This document shows, one piece after another, positions 1-11,677 of a stretch of DNA of 64,000 nt. This stretch comes from Gyromitra esculenta (taxonomy: Eukaryota; Ascomycota; Pezizomycetes; Pezizales; Discinaceae): the NCBI GenBank assembly GCA_038503075.1, contig JBCAML010000002.1:434001-498000 (forward strand). Direction: 5' to 3'. The translations under genes were made by a program, and so were the position numbers. Within the stretch, counting starts at the first letter, position 1. Each line of letters starts with the position of its first letter. The notes below the pieces were generated by a model. The model worked only from the letters and a program-made list of their open reading frames with translations, was not told the origin of the DNA and made no database searches.

Positions 1-1
1 G

Positions 2-982
2 GAGAAGAAGAAAGGTGAGCAGGCTGCGCCGGTTCCTAAATCGCGAGCGGAGATCCTGGCTGCGTTGAAGGAGTCCCGGAGGGCAGCAAAAGAAGCAGCA
101 CAGCCGTCACTGGGGGCGAAGTTCAAGAAGATCGGGGAATCAACGGCAAAGGAGAAGGAGAAACCCAAACAGGAGGAGAGAGAGAAGGTTAAATACGTTA
201 CCCTTCCTGATGGCCGGGTGAAGAAGATGGTGAAACGCGAAAAATCGAAAAAGGTCGAACTCGAAGCTCCAGACCCAACCAGTGTGCCATTAGGGATGAT
301 GCCACCGCCGCCCAAATCTAGTGCTATAGTGGAAGATAAGGATGATGATATGGATATCTTTGAAGGTGCCGGAACAGAATACGATCCATTAGCCGGGTTA
401 CAAGACGACGACGATTCATCTTCGCAAGAAGAAGGCGAAGCACCCGAGACCAAGAAATTAAAACCCGAAAGCGATGATAAAATAACCCCACCCACAACCA
501 TAGCAACTCCTCCGGGCGCCGAATCATCATCAGCACCTATTCCTCCACCACCCCAACTACGATCAAAAATTAATTACTTCAACGAACCCACCGCTTCCAG
601 CACTTCCTCTGACACCTACAAACCCCCCACAGCTTCATCCCTCCTCTCAGACCCCGCTCTCGCTGCAGCGCTTGCAAAGGCCTCTACCCTCAAGCTCCTC
701 TCTTCGTCATCTTCCTCGTCCGCTGATGCTGAAAAGGCAAAACGGCACGCAGCCCTGCTCGAGTCTGCAGATCGTGATGCGTTCGATGTTGACTTCGGAT
801 TTGGCGGAAGCCGAGACTTCGGGGATGAGGACGAGGACGATGGATATCAGACGAAGAAGAAGGGAGGCGGAGCGAAGCGGAAACGAGGCGGAGGAGAGAA
901 GAAGGTGAAGAAGGGCGATAAGAATGATGCCGGTGTTGTAGGGAAGATTGTGGAGGAGAGATATGGGAAAGGAAAGAAATGA
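2..982 (+). CDS. RED/IK-like splicing factor, C-terminal part (5' truncated by window edge)
   Basis: The frame is open from the first bases, so the gene begins outside the window; 326 residues are visible before the TGA. There is no need for an internal start: the codon at 65 is TTG inside the ongoing frame. The visible part begins with a Lys-rich stretch and a KSRAEILAALKESR segment, followed by SLGAKFKKIGE, a basic VTLPDGRVKKMVKR patch, a short acidic motif DDMDIFEGAGTEYDPLAG, Ser/Pro-rich low complexity, an NYFNEP motif and a basic Gly/Lys tail. This order resembles fungal members of the RED (IK) family, which act in the spliceosome and in mitosis in animals. The defining RED N-terminal domain would lie upstream and cannot be seen, so the family call rests on the linker and C-terminal motifs. 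Another nuclear low-complexity protein remains possible. Confidence 0.55.
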   Translation, partial: EKKKGEQAAPVPKSRAEILAALKESRRAAKEAAQPSLGAKFKKIGESTAKEKEKPKQEEREKVKYVTLPDGRVKKMVKREKSKKVELEAPDPTSVPLGMMPPPPKSSAIVEDKDDDMDIFEGAGTEYDPLAGLQDDDDSSSQEEGEAPETKKLKPESDDKITPPTTIATPPGAESSSAPIPPPPQLRSKINYFNEPTASSTSSDTYKPPTASSLLSDPALAAALAKASTLKLLSSSSSSSADAEKAKRHAALLESADRDAFDVDFGFGGSRDFGDEDEDDGYQTKKKGGGAKRKRGGGEKKVKKGDKNDAGVVGKIVEERYGKGKK

Positions 983-1159
983 TAAGTGTACCTTCAGATC
1001 TAGATAGTTCCATTAGCGGGATGGTTTGAGTGAATTTAAGCTGGTAATCAAAATCGCTAGGGTCAGGGTTACGCCCTATAAAGTAGATGAATTATCGATC
1101 AAACTAAGAAGCAGAAAGGATAGATAATTTATAAGGTTTTACCAATACCAAGCTTCATA

Positions 1160-2530
1160 GCTACTTTTAATTTAAAGCTCCAGCACCACTGCAAGGTAGT
1201 AACCACGCTGGAGATCCTGTACACAAAAGATTAACGCATGTTATTTATTATTTATTTATTTACTCAATAGGTACATTCAACCCGCAGGCTATTGTACGAT
1301 TAGCGCATGTTGCTGTAGGTTGTGTTCCGGTCTTGGGTCGATACAGCTGGTCCAAGCCGAAATTGTTATACCAAACCAAATGCAAAATCTATCCAGAAGG
1401 ATATTAATAAAGATAAACGAACTAAGAAGAGACGATATCATACAACATTTCATCATCCCGAAAGAGTTAAGTGCGAAAGAATGGGGTCTGTTGTAGCTTT
1501 GGGCTGGGGATATTAGATTAAACGCGAATTATTGTAGGGCTAAATGTGGATTACCGTAGTTCTTCGTATTCGGGGTTATTATTATTATATGGTATATTTG
1601 TGTGGATGCTCTCTTAAAATGGTAAGCTATACACACAAAATATCAGTAATTGTCGTAAGTAGTGCACATGGTCTGGTATCAGGATGATACTGCTCAAGCC
1701 AGGATTTTCGGATTAAACCCAATGAATAGGATGCAAGAATTAAAGTAAAAGATTAATAAAATTAAAGAAGCCAAAATGGAGAAATAGCTTGCAATCCCAA
1801 TTTCACATGTAATCTCAGTCCAAACTCTCAGCACCACGACACTGTAATAACCGTTCTGTTAGCTAGATATTAGAACCTGGTTTTATAAAACGATTTTCTG
1901 GCTCTAAGACGATACTATTCAAGCTAGAAGCGTTAACCAAACGATATAACCGGGTGTGAAGACTACAGTAAGGGACAGACAGGTTAGTGGAAGGTAAAAA
2001 TCCCCCAAAGGAGAAATAGTAACTTACAAAATTCCATAAGCCCAAATTTTAAGGTCACCTTTAGTCCAAAGCCCCAACATCACGACAAGATAGTAACCAC
2101 GTTGGGGGCCCTTTTCACCAAAGATTAGCACTTGACTTTCATAAGTAGTGTTCCAGCATTATGACAATACTGTCTAAGTCGGAGTTTCTAGGTCAAATCG
2201 AGTTAACCGAAAGTAAGAGCTCTAGAGATGGATTGGTAAAATCATCTGCTGTAGTACTTGGGCTGTAACTAAAAACCCAGAATGTGGTTGCGACCACATA
2301 CCTCGTCTAAATCTTGATCTAATGCAAATTTAAGAGAACTACGGAGGGAGGTGATAACGTACGAAACTTAATCAAGTCTAAATCCCAAGGTTACTTTAGT
2401 TTAAAGCTCCAGCACCCCGACAAGGTAGTAATCACGTTGGGGCCTATCAACAGCACGATATCAGTCAGTAATTGCTGTAGAGAAGATCTAGCCCGGGACG
2501 ATACAACCCTGAACCAGAATTACTGAACCA
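1160..2530. repeat. Diverged tandem repeat array, at least four copies
   Basis: A paired motif recurs. The first half resembles AAAGCTCCAGCACCNCGAC followed by AAGGTAGTAACCACGTTGG; copies start near 1175, 1820, 2068 and 2401. The second half resembles GACGATACTNNTCAAGC and ends near TTAACC; copies lie near 1338, 1687, 1911, 2162 and 2496. In the last three copies the two halves are about 86-90 bp apart, and copies are spaced roughly 250-650 bp. The copies are strongly diverged by substitutions and small indels, so the array is old. No transposase or reverse transcriptase frame is visible in it. Confidence 0.6.
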
Positions 2531-2772
2531 AGTCGGACGGGCTGAGTGTAGGAGCTGTTGAGAAGGAGGATCTCTGTTGCTGAGGAGGATTGCTGATGAG
2601 GAGGACTTCTTGAGGAGGATCTGGAGAAGGTGTGAGATTTGGTGATAAAGGAATGGAACGAGAGTCTATTCACAAATTAGTTGCTGCGATTAGAAATGGA
2701 GTTCTGATCTTGAGTTGATGTTGCTCAAGCAGGTATTATAAACTTGAGAACGATGAGCCGGATACGAAATCT

Positions 2773-3033
2773 ATGATGGAGCTATTTAGATTAATTAATG
2801 AACAAGCTAAGAAGGAGGTAAAGTCGACGAGGGGAAATGATGAAATTCACCTTGAAATAGCTGATGGTGATGGTGATGGTAGCGAAGAAGTGGAGGAGAA
2901 GGAAATATATGAGGGAGAGGAAAAAAGAGGTGAGGATGAAGATAGCGATGGCGGTGAAGAGGGTGAAAACGAGGATGGAGCTGAAGAGGGTGGAGAGGGT
3001 GGAGAGGGTGAAGTTGGGTTTTGTTTGGAGTAA
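2773..3033 (+). CDS. Doubtful small acidic reading frame
   Basis: An ATG-started frame of 86 codons. The first 35 residues (MMELFRLINEQAKKEV and following) look like ordinary protein, and the rest is a Glu/Gly/Asp low-complexity tail encoded by GAGGGTGAA-type repeats. An upstream in-frame stop lies about 55 bases before the ATG. No family is recognised. It sits next to the degenerate repeat array and could be a repeat-derived or decayed fragment. Confidence 0.15.
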   Translation: MMELFRLINEQAKKEVKSTRGNDEIHLEIADGDGDGSEEVEEKEIYEGEEKRGEDEDSDGGEEGENEDGAEEGGEGGEGEVGFCLE

Positions 3034-3806
3034 TGAGAAGGAGAGGGGAAGAGGAGGGGAAAATAGCCGTTTATCTGGATTTGAAAAACTGGGAGATTAA
3101 TTCACAAGAAATAATACATATACACAGATGGAACGCGAGGGATCAGAGCATGGATTCTTAGTAGTAGATACTCTCCGGTGCCGTAGGGCGGGTGTATAGC
3201 TTATCCCGAGTGATATTATGTGATTCGATTTTTCCACTCCGCTTCTTTCGTATATCTCCTACACGGTTACCAAGACTTGAGGATAGCGTTTATCTTAGTG
3301 TCTAGAATATCTTAGTGTATAGGACTGCATAGTCACAAACACTGAGGAAACTGTGAAATGCAAATAATTATATTACCGCCCGAGAAATATCTCGTAACGA
3401 AATCCACCTAAGGCAGCAGAGTCTATATTGAGGGACATGGTGATTGAATACGATGATCTGGAAATTCGCGATAGATGACTTATATCTACCACAACCAAAC
3501 CCCTGCGAGAGGAATATGAAAGGGAAAGAAAAAACCGAAATTCCAGCGCTAGCAGCAGCAGCAGCAGCAAAATACGCCATGTTATTTCCACAGCAATTTA
3601 TCTAATTCCCCGAAGTACCATCAATGAGCAGATGAAGTGAGATGATGAAACAGAAAATAGGCCCCTAAAAAAAATACTACCCTCAAAAAACACCGATTTG
3701 ACTAAACTTTCCTTCCGTCCATCTAGAACTCACGAAGACAAAATCAAAACTAAGCAAGAGTAGCTCTTGCCGTAAGATCAAGCACCCCCATAATCCCTGC
3801 AATATG

Positions 3807-4811
3807 TTATCTCCTCGGTGGTGCACCCACTGGCTTCCTCCTCATGAACGGATCCGCCTCCGCTCTTGGTCTGGGTGCAACACCTGAGTTCGCTGTGCTT
3901 GAACCAGCTGGATTCCGATTCAGTTTCCCAGTTGCAACCCTCCCCCCTGAGAGCCATTTCGTGGTTCTGTCATCCAGTCTCCCCCTCTTCGCATCTTCAT
4001 CCTCCAAATCGTCATCCTCCACCTCTCTTAACCTTTTCTTCGGTTCCTCCGGTAACACGACGGGATCCTTAATCTTGTCCTTCAGACTCTTCGACACCTC
4101 TGCCCTCCTCAGCGTATGTGTTGGTGCCGCAAGCCTACTATTCCGCCCACGGAACACACTCAGCTCCTTCGCTTCCCTCCTCGCCTTGGCGACTATATTC
4201 TTCGTCTTACTCCCCGCCTTAGTAGTCCAGCTATCAGCGCTTTTGCCCCACCCGCTTCCATCCCCTCTCTTACGCTGCGTTGGCGGCAGGCCAGCAGTAT
4301 TCGTGATGATCCGAGCACGAGCAGACGCCTTTGCGGAAGTCAGCGATGTCATCTTCGCCTTAAGTGCCTCCGAAGCGATAGCAGATGCTTCGGCGGCTTC
4401 TTTCTGGTGCTTTTCATAAATCTTTGACCATGAGAGCGGGTTCTTGGGGACATATTTCTCAGCGGACCCTTGGCCAAAGTCGCGATTGATGAGCTTCTGC
4501 CAGATCTCGGCTGACTCGCCGGCGATTTGGGGAGAGTTCATTTCGAGTTTTTTCTAGTGGGAGATTAGCCGTTGCAAGGGTTGGGGGATCTCGTTTGGGG
4601 AGGCTTACTAGCTGGATGGGTGATGTAATTTTAAGGAGGATTGGACGGAGGAGCTGGTAGTCCAGATCACCAACATCGTCGATTGCTATAGAAGGAGTTA
4701 GTGCGATTTTGTTACATGGAGCACTGGGGGATGCATACTATCAACAAGCTTCACGAGGACGTTCTTTGAGAGCTGATACAGGCTCTTAACCGGCCCATTC
4801 GGAATGGGCAT
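3807..4811 (-). CDS. ELA1: Elongin A (RNA polymerase II elongation factor / ubiquitin ligase subunit)
   Basis: Three exons in transcription order: 4811-4739, 4685-4609 and 4553-3807, with introns of 53 and 55 bp (GTATGC..TAG and GTAAGC..TAG). They give 298 residues. The start ATG at 4811 is the first in frame and opens an exon reading MPIPNGPVKSLYQLSKNVLV. Exons 2-3 read VGDLDYQLLRPILLKI, then QLKKLEMNSP and EIWQKLINRDFG, the F-box-like elongin A fold that binds elongin C through its N-terminal helix. The C-terminal half is a Lys/Arg/Ala-rich, probably disordered tail with nuclear-localisation-like clusters. In yeasts Ela1-Elc1 with Cul3 ubiquitinates stalled RNA polymerase II. The gene is divergent from the THO subunit gene across a 325-bp gap. 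Confidence 0.88.
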
Positions 4812-5136
4812 CGTGGCGATCAGAGCGCGCGCAGGTAGATGGCAGAGAGACTGTATGAAATACGGTACAGTGTATTGGGGTTAGAAGAAGGTGGGGGGAG
4901 AGACAAAGGACAGGCGATATGTATGGAGCAAAGGGAGGACGACGTCGGAGCTGTGTAAACCCCACGGATGTGGCTGATGCATAGTATTTATGTGGCGTGA
5001 TGTGTCTGCACAGCCACAATAGAGTCGAGCCCACGAAGCTTCACTTTGTCGCGACTTCACTCTTCATCCCTCTGCTCGGCCGAAGTACCTGTGATAGAAC
5101 TGTTCGGAAACCGTTCCACCAATAGCCTCACAATGG
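4812..5136. promoter_or_regulatory. Shared divergent promoter of elongin A and THOC7-like genes
   Basis: This 325-bp gap separates two start codons facing away from each other, so both promoters must lie in or overlap it. There is a pyrimidine-rich patch just downstream of the right end. No TATA box or known factor site stands out. Confidence 0.5.
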
Positions 5137-6372
5137 ATGAAGGCTGGTCCTCCCCTCCCCCCCTCCCCTTCTTTCTCATGCCTCTCCGATTGCCTGCAAA
5201 CAAAGTGAAGACACCAAGCTAACACCCCAAACCTACAACAGAAGAGCTCATCAAAGCCCGTATCCTCACCCACGAACAGCGACCCTACGCCCGTCTCTTA
5301 AAAAGATGCAACTCTCTCACGAGCCCCGATATCCAACCTGTGACAGCCGATAGCGCACAAAGACTGCGCGAAGAGATCAATCTAGATTTCAAGTTTTTTG
5401 AAAGCGTGATCACGAGGATCCAGCTGCTGAAAGATACAAATAGGAGAGAGGTAGAACGATATGAGAAAGAAAAAGGGGATATCTGTGAGTGCAACTCCAT
5501 CACTTACATGTTTTAATGCCTAAACACGGACCACCCCCCACCCCCAGAAACTAGAGGGAGAAAAACTTCAGCCACTAACAACCCCCCAGTAGAAACCGCC
5601 TCCACAGCTCGCTCAACTTTAATCTCACTCCGCGAATCCCTAACCCTCTCCCAGCAAGAAAAAGAGAACAAACTAATCTACGACGTAATTGCCACCGACA
5701 TCCTCTCGAACCGGGCCCTGAAGGCGCGCTCGGAGCAGCACGTGAACCTCGACAGACTCAACAAGGAGATTGCAGATCTCGAGGCAGAGCGCGAAGAGTA
5801 CCGCACAGTATGGGCTGCTAGAAGAGCACAGTTCGGCCAGATTGTGGACCAGCTGGAGAAAATGTGGGGGCAAATTAAGGAAGATAAGGATGAGCAAGGT
5901 AATCCAATATATACATACCCCTTTTATTAGACTGCATGTGTATTTACACACCCTAGATCGTCGTGAAGGCATGTCCGAAGAGGAAGAAGGTGAGGAGGTT
6001 GAAAACCCGCCACGATCCACTACACCTTTCCCACCTTCATCTTCTGGTGCCACTCCTAAGCCAACTCAATCGCTCCTTGACACAGCTGGACCCATCGATG
6101 CTGCAACACCGAGCGTGGCAACGCCGATTCCGGTCATCACACATACTAGTCCTGAGCAGGAAATGGAAGAAGGCGAAGAAGTGGAGGCTGAAGAGGGAGA
6201 GACACAGGATGAAACGCAGGAAGAGGAGTTAGACGATGTGGATCTGGTTGATGTACCACCTGAGAGAGAGACGAAGGAGGTGGTGCTGATGGAGGTGGAA
6301 AAGGATGAAGGCCATGAAAGGGAGGATGGAGAGGACGGGGAAGAAGAGGTTGATAAGATGGATGTGTCATGA
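5137..6372 (+). CDS. THO complex subunit (THOC7/Mft1 family)
   Basis: Exons 5137-5146, 5242-5484, 5590-5898 and 5957-6372 give 325 residues. Exon 2 reads AEELIKARILTHEQRPYARLLKR, the conserved start of the THOC7/Mft1 family. Exon 3 is a long coiled coil (NKEIADLEAEREEYRTVW, FGQIVDQLEKMWGQIKED). Exon 4 is a disordered, very acidic C-terminal tail of about 139 residues rich in Glu and Asp. THO couples transcription elongation to mRNA export in the nucleus. The first exon is the weak point: the ATG at 5137 spliced at a non-canonical GTCCTC donor is the only start I found that keeps frame with exon 2, and an in-frame TAA just before the exon 2 acceptor shows that some intron must be there. The ATG at 5133 is the alternative. 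Exons 2-4 are well supported. Confidence 0.75.
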
Positions 6373-9300
6373 GTAATAAAAAAATACCAGAGATACTGTA
6401 TTATATTATAGAAGAGGGAAAGGATTGGCTTCTACATTTTCTCTTGTTATTACCCCTAATTCTTATCTTTAGCTTCGAGTGAGCTGTTAAAACGCTAGCA
6501 TGCTGTAACATAACTATCGAGTGATGGTCTGTGAACATGAGAACTCTATCATCACACTCTGATGAGAAACACGTTCTCTAACCACCAGCTTTTCTCTCTC
6601 CCCTCTTCCTCTTAAACTCAACCTCTCTATCGTATCTACACAGAGCACTTGTAGGCTATTTATCTCGCCCAGGAAAAATATGATTGGTCACAAAATCAAA
6701 TTTCGCCCCTGCTTCCTACTCCTTAGATCTAGATATAGAATCTGATAGCCTAACCCTCACTGGCTCACGTCCAAGAGGTGATCACAAGTTCGAGCGCGAG
6801 GCCACCTCCCTCTTTACTCAATCACCCTTTGTTGCGATCATTGGTTCGAAGCCTTAGCTAGAGTAGTTGACGAGTGTTGTGCCATAATTTTAACTTGATG
6901 TCAGATATGGTTGTTCAGTCCCAGTTTAAAGTAGCATCCTAAGGCAGAAAAAAGACGGGGCTACCACATGGATGGTAAATATAAAGACAGAAAGCAGAAG
7001 TTTGCAGACCGGTAAAAGAGCAAATAACGAGGCGAAACACATACCATAGCAATTTTCCTTGCATTAATCTACTCCAAAAACACTTCCGTAATTTCTAAAA
7101 ATTCAGTAAGTGTAAAATTCAGACGAAACTTGAATGACGCTGACTTAATCCACCCTTGGTTTACATAATAAATTCTTCAGCCACAAGGCTGTAATTAAGT
7201 AAATTCCGGAAACAAAATATCCATCATCTTGTTTGCGACAACTGGAAACAAGTTCTGTTTGGTCTACGTTGATCGTAGCCGCCGAGTGATTTATCATGAA
7301 CCAACAAATTTGCAAAAGTCTTGGCGCTGCAGGACCCCTGGGTTTGTCTAAAATATATTATTAGCAAACACCACCCCTACATTTTAAGAGCGCGGCTTTG
7401 TGGGATAAAACGATAAACCCTTGCGCATTAGGTTTTACACACAATCTTAACAGTTTCTATTGACAGAGGAGGTAGTATTGATAGATTTTCAGCCAGTCAG
7501 CTCCAGTCGCAGGTATATAAGGATAGCAGATATTTTTGTTGCTGGACTGGCCTTGTCAAATATTCTATCGTTTTCACTGATGTGTTTAGCTAATCGTCCT
7601 CCTTTCCTCTGTCGATTTTTTTGATAGGATTTGACCTGGTGAGGTTGTGTTTCCAGCGTAGGTACGGGCTCATAAGACCAAAATTTCGTTGAGCGTGGGC
7701 AACCGGGTCAGGCTATATTTTCTTTTTCCCGGTTCTCAGTACTTGGTTGAGGCTCATTGCTCGCACAGACTCATTTAACTACCACTTTATTTTTTTGGCC
7801 ACACAATCATCATTACCCAGGCACCCATACGGGTGCGAGTGCTAACACGTGAAGTACTTGGTTAACAGAAGAAAGGCGATATGCTCTCGTTGATTGCAAA
7901 TGTTTCTGTAAGCGGCGATACTACTTGAAGTATTACTGCATCCCCCACAGACACCATTACCAGTCATCGCCTTATTTTCCCCTCAAGAACCTTCTCAGCC
8001 AGGTGCAGCTGGTCACAAGGCTGCTGCTGAAGACAGTAATTATTTTGTTTTTGGTTTTGAGCTTCTAGTTACTACATCAAGGTTCCCGCTCCGGCTCGTC
8101 AACCTCTCTCATCGAAGTGAGTGCTAGAGAATGGCCTGATAGCGAATTCGATGATGTCGATAAGTGATCATTGCAGGGGAGATCGACACGATCATTTCCA
8201 ATAGGGATGAGAATATCTAAATTTGAAATCCTTCGTATTGTTTAAGTTTGCAAGCCTGGCGTCTCACGCACGCATAAGGACCACAGAATCAACACTGGCC
8301 TGTAAGATGAAGACACGAAGTACATTCTTGAAGACGAGATAACCTTATGTTCCCTGTTTTGTGAGCTCATTTCACTGTCACCTGGACGGATGTGCTTCGA
8401 ATTTCGAACCAGCTCCTGCGGCTTGACGTAAAACGGGTAGAGCAAATGCTCAGGATGACGAGAGAGGTAACGAATAGCGAATTGATATCCAAAATGTCTG
8501 AGAAATGATTGGATATCCGGTTCTTAAACCTCCGCTATTTTAGTTCCTGTCCAGTAGCTTGATTGAGAACAGGACCCCACAGTTAATTATAGGAAGGAAC
8601 CTATGCAGAAAAGTTAGGTCGTGATGCCAATGATTGCAGTTGATTACAATTGCGGGGTGTCGATTGCGCCCAAAATGTCGATTTTATCCCAGAATATCAC
8701 AACTCTACCTGAAACCATCCACACAACCTCTTAACTCCGGATGTTATCCAAGCATTGATCCTCTTTTCATATGTTATTCTTGTTCTTCGTGCTCGGTTTG
8801 CATTTATTGATCTCGTCTGTGCGTCGTCGGTCTCAAAATCCAAAATTGTGAGATATGGCAAAGTTCAGCGTGCAACAACATTAAAGCACTCTAGAAAATA
8901 ATTACCAGGATTTTAGGGCATCAAATGAGTTGTCAGTAAAATTCAAAAAAACTCTAGCGATATCGACCCGCTTTAGTAGCCTTGCTGCAACATTTGCTCT
9001 TGGACTTGACCTTTTTGGCATTTTTTTAATTAATCGAATTGTAATCGAAACCCATTAGCATAGCCATTAAAACTTCAGCTGACTATCAATGCCCTCACCT
9101 GAAACGCCAATTGCACCACCATTTATTCTTTCCCCGCAGCCTCAACTGGCAGCAGGCGAGCACGAGTGCTATCGCATGAAACGCACCATTTACCCGGTGA
9201 TCCTCCCTCATCTAGTTCCACGCGTTGTTTTGATCGGCCAAACACGAACTCACGATATCTTCGCCAGGGTAGGGTATGACGTCCCCACGGTGCGCGAAGA

Positions 9301-11677
9301 GTACGTAAGTGCCTGATGCAGACCTGTGTTCTGCTATCTTCCTTTATACCAAGAGTCGCCACCACCACCAAAACCCCATCAGCCATCATTAGCCCCCTCT
9401 CCCCGCACCGATCTAGAATCTAAGCTCAGCTTGTTCCAAAAACAACAACCACCCTGCGCTCCGTTCTGGCACACACCACACACTCACATGCGCCCAGAGT
9501 AATTAAACAAAAACAAACGCCACCTGCCAACTGTCACTCCTTATCCCGGGGCTGTCCATGTCTCAATCCTCGCTCTTGTCTTCGCCGCCAAACCCCCAAA
9601 AAACTCGAAACGCCAAACGAGTGACACCCCATGAAGATCACATCTCTCACCACTAATCCTTCAAAGCCTCTCGCCTGCAGCCGCATCCCAACCCAGTCTC
9701 ACTGTTCGCTTTCCCACGGCGCGTTTTTTGGTGGGTGAACCCTATTAACCGCCGATCCTATCACGCCGTCGCTTGTGCAATTTCGCTTCCGTTTCGAATC
9801 ACCGCCCCCCCCTCGGCGTCTAGGAGGGAACAATGTCTTATGTGACGGACACACTATTCGGGCATCTCCCGCCTTTTGAGCTCAAAAAAAAAGGGCCCTG
9901 GATGAACCTCATTGCACAAAAAGAGTTCAGCAGGAGGATAATACGTATATGTACTTGCATCCTTTTTTGTGGGGTTTTTCCATGAAACGTTCAAGGATGG
10001 TACGGGGGAGGCTGGCGGGGATCATTAATTTACTTGATTACCATCCATCCATCCATCCCCCCACACAGCCTTGTAAGGTAAATCTGATTCGGGACGGATA
10101 TCACCAATCCAGTACCAATTTCACAGTAAACTCGATACCTTGGAATGCTTGCCCGTATTGGTTGGCGTCTGTGTCCTTTTCAGTAATCCTTCCCAATCCC
10201 AGTGATGGATCCTAGCCCTAAACCTCGCTAACCTCTCCGCCTGTCGGGTATTTTGCGATCATCTGGATATCAAGCCAGATCCAGTATGTGACCCGAGAAG
10301 CCTAAGCTTATTTGTCGTTGCTATGGATATCGTGCCCATGGGGTGTAAATAAATACTCCCCCCATAGCATCACACGGATACACGGGGAGAACTTGGGGAC
10401 TCGCGTATCGAACTTGAGGCACAGAGTCTTCCCTGAATGGTTTTTTTGTATGGAGAAGATTATTAGAATAAATACAAGTTCTTAACATCCTATACACATT
10501 TCCAATCGCTATACACATCGAAAGAAAAACGAACAAAGGAAAAGAAAAAAGTGCCTCCCCGAGAAATAGTAGCACAGGAAATTGATTCAATTCCCTCCAA
10601 TTCTCGAGATGCTAACCACCTAGACTTTATCGCTAAATCCTAGATGCTCGCCTTTAGTACTTTTTGAATGTGCTGTGCTATCGTACCCCCCAATTTGCGA
10701 TATCCAGAAGTGTACACCAGACACGGCTGCCCCTCGCCGAAGGTCCCGTTCATCAAATCTAGATACTCCAGGCTATTCTTGCTCTAAGTATTGGAACAAG
10801 AGTCACTGTGGTACAACATAAATAGAATATGTGATCAGGACAGAGCCGACAGCTGACAGGACCGCTGGTATGCAGCCCTCGATAGTAAGAGTTGGTGAAC
10901 GCTCGGGGAAGACAAAAAAAAGGACAAAGGGAATAAAGGAAAAACAAAAGAAAAATACTCGCAAAAAGATATACAATAGGGCGCTCGAATGCTCTGGGGA
11001 ATGGCATTCCTGTTCGTTTGAGGCAAGGCTGTGTATGTGCGTAGGTGTAGTATCTGCCAATCCGTTATACAATGAAAGCAGATTCCTTTTCATCAGAAGA
11101 GCGTAAGAACCACCCCGAAGAGGATAGAAAATGAGAACGAATCCGTAAAACACGCTGTAAAAAATGCTCGACCCCAACATGCGCCCCGTTCAGCTACCCC
11201 CCAAACCCGTTTTTTAAAAGAACAAGAGAAAAGAAAAGAAAAAATGGGGGGGGAAGCATGGATATACACTGCGCCTGAATGGATAGCGCTGTAATGACAG
11301 AGAGAAGTAGTACTTCCGAAATGATATATGTACTAACCCACCAAGGGTTATCCAAAGAAAATACGCTCCCAAAATGAAAACGAAAGCCAGAACTCCTCCG
11401 AGAATGGTGAAAGATGTATCCGCTAGGCAATTGAACCGGTGAAAAAAAGGAGTGTCGTGAATGCTGGAAAAGCCCCGTATAAGATGCATTCGAAAGTCGA
11501 CAACCGAATATCGTGAAATCGACTATCCGAGGAAGAAGGTGAAGGTGAAGGTGAAGGAAAGTGTATAGAACCGAACCCATTTCATAAAACCCCAAAACGA
11601 AGGACCCCCCCCCAAGACATCATTAAAAGAAACTCGCTATGAATAAAACTCAAACGCCTCGTTAATGCAATTCGTAC
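6373..11677. other. Gene desert of 5.3 kb between THOC7-like gene and cdc25
   Basis: No convincing coding region on either strand: all open frames are short, lack conserved motifs and contradict each other. About 9330-9840 is CA/CT-rich and GC-richer than its surroundings, like a fungal promoter or untranslated leader, but no gene follows it. 10040-10060 holds a (CCAT)n run and 11528-11560 a (GGTGAA)n run. The right-hand part probably includes the cdc25 3' untranslated region. A non-coding transcript cannot be excluded. Confidence 0.6.

Larger units (their letters stand above)
983..3806. other. Gene-poor interval with degenerate tandem repeats
   Basis: This AT-rich stretch separates the RED-like gene from elongin A. 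It holds the diverged repeat array described separately and an acidic low-complexity reading frame. The part from about 3040 to 3800 includes the 3' side of elongin A and a short (GCA)n run near 3555; nothing else is recognisable. Confidence 0.6.

Noticed and set aside
2773..3033. Possible gene within the acidic GAGGGTGAA repeat
   Set aside because: Kept only as a doubtful feature because the sequence is mostly simple repeat and the upstream part has an in-frame stop.
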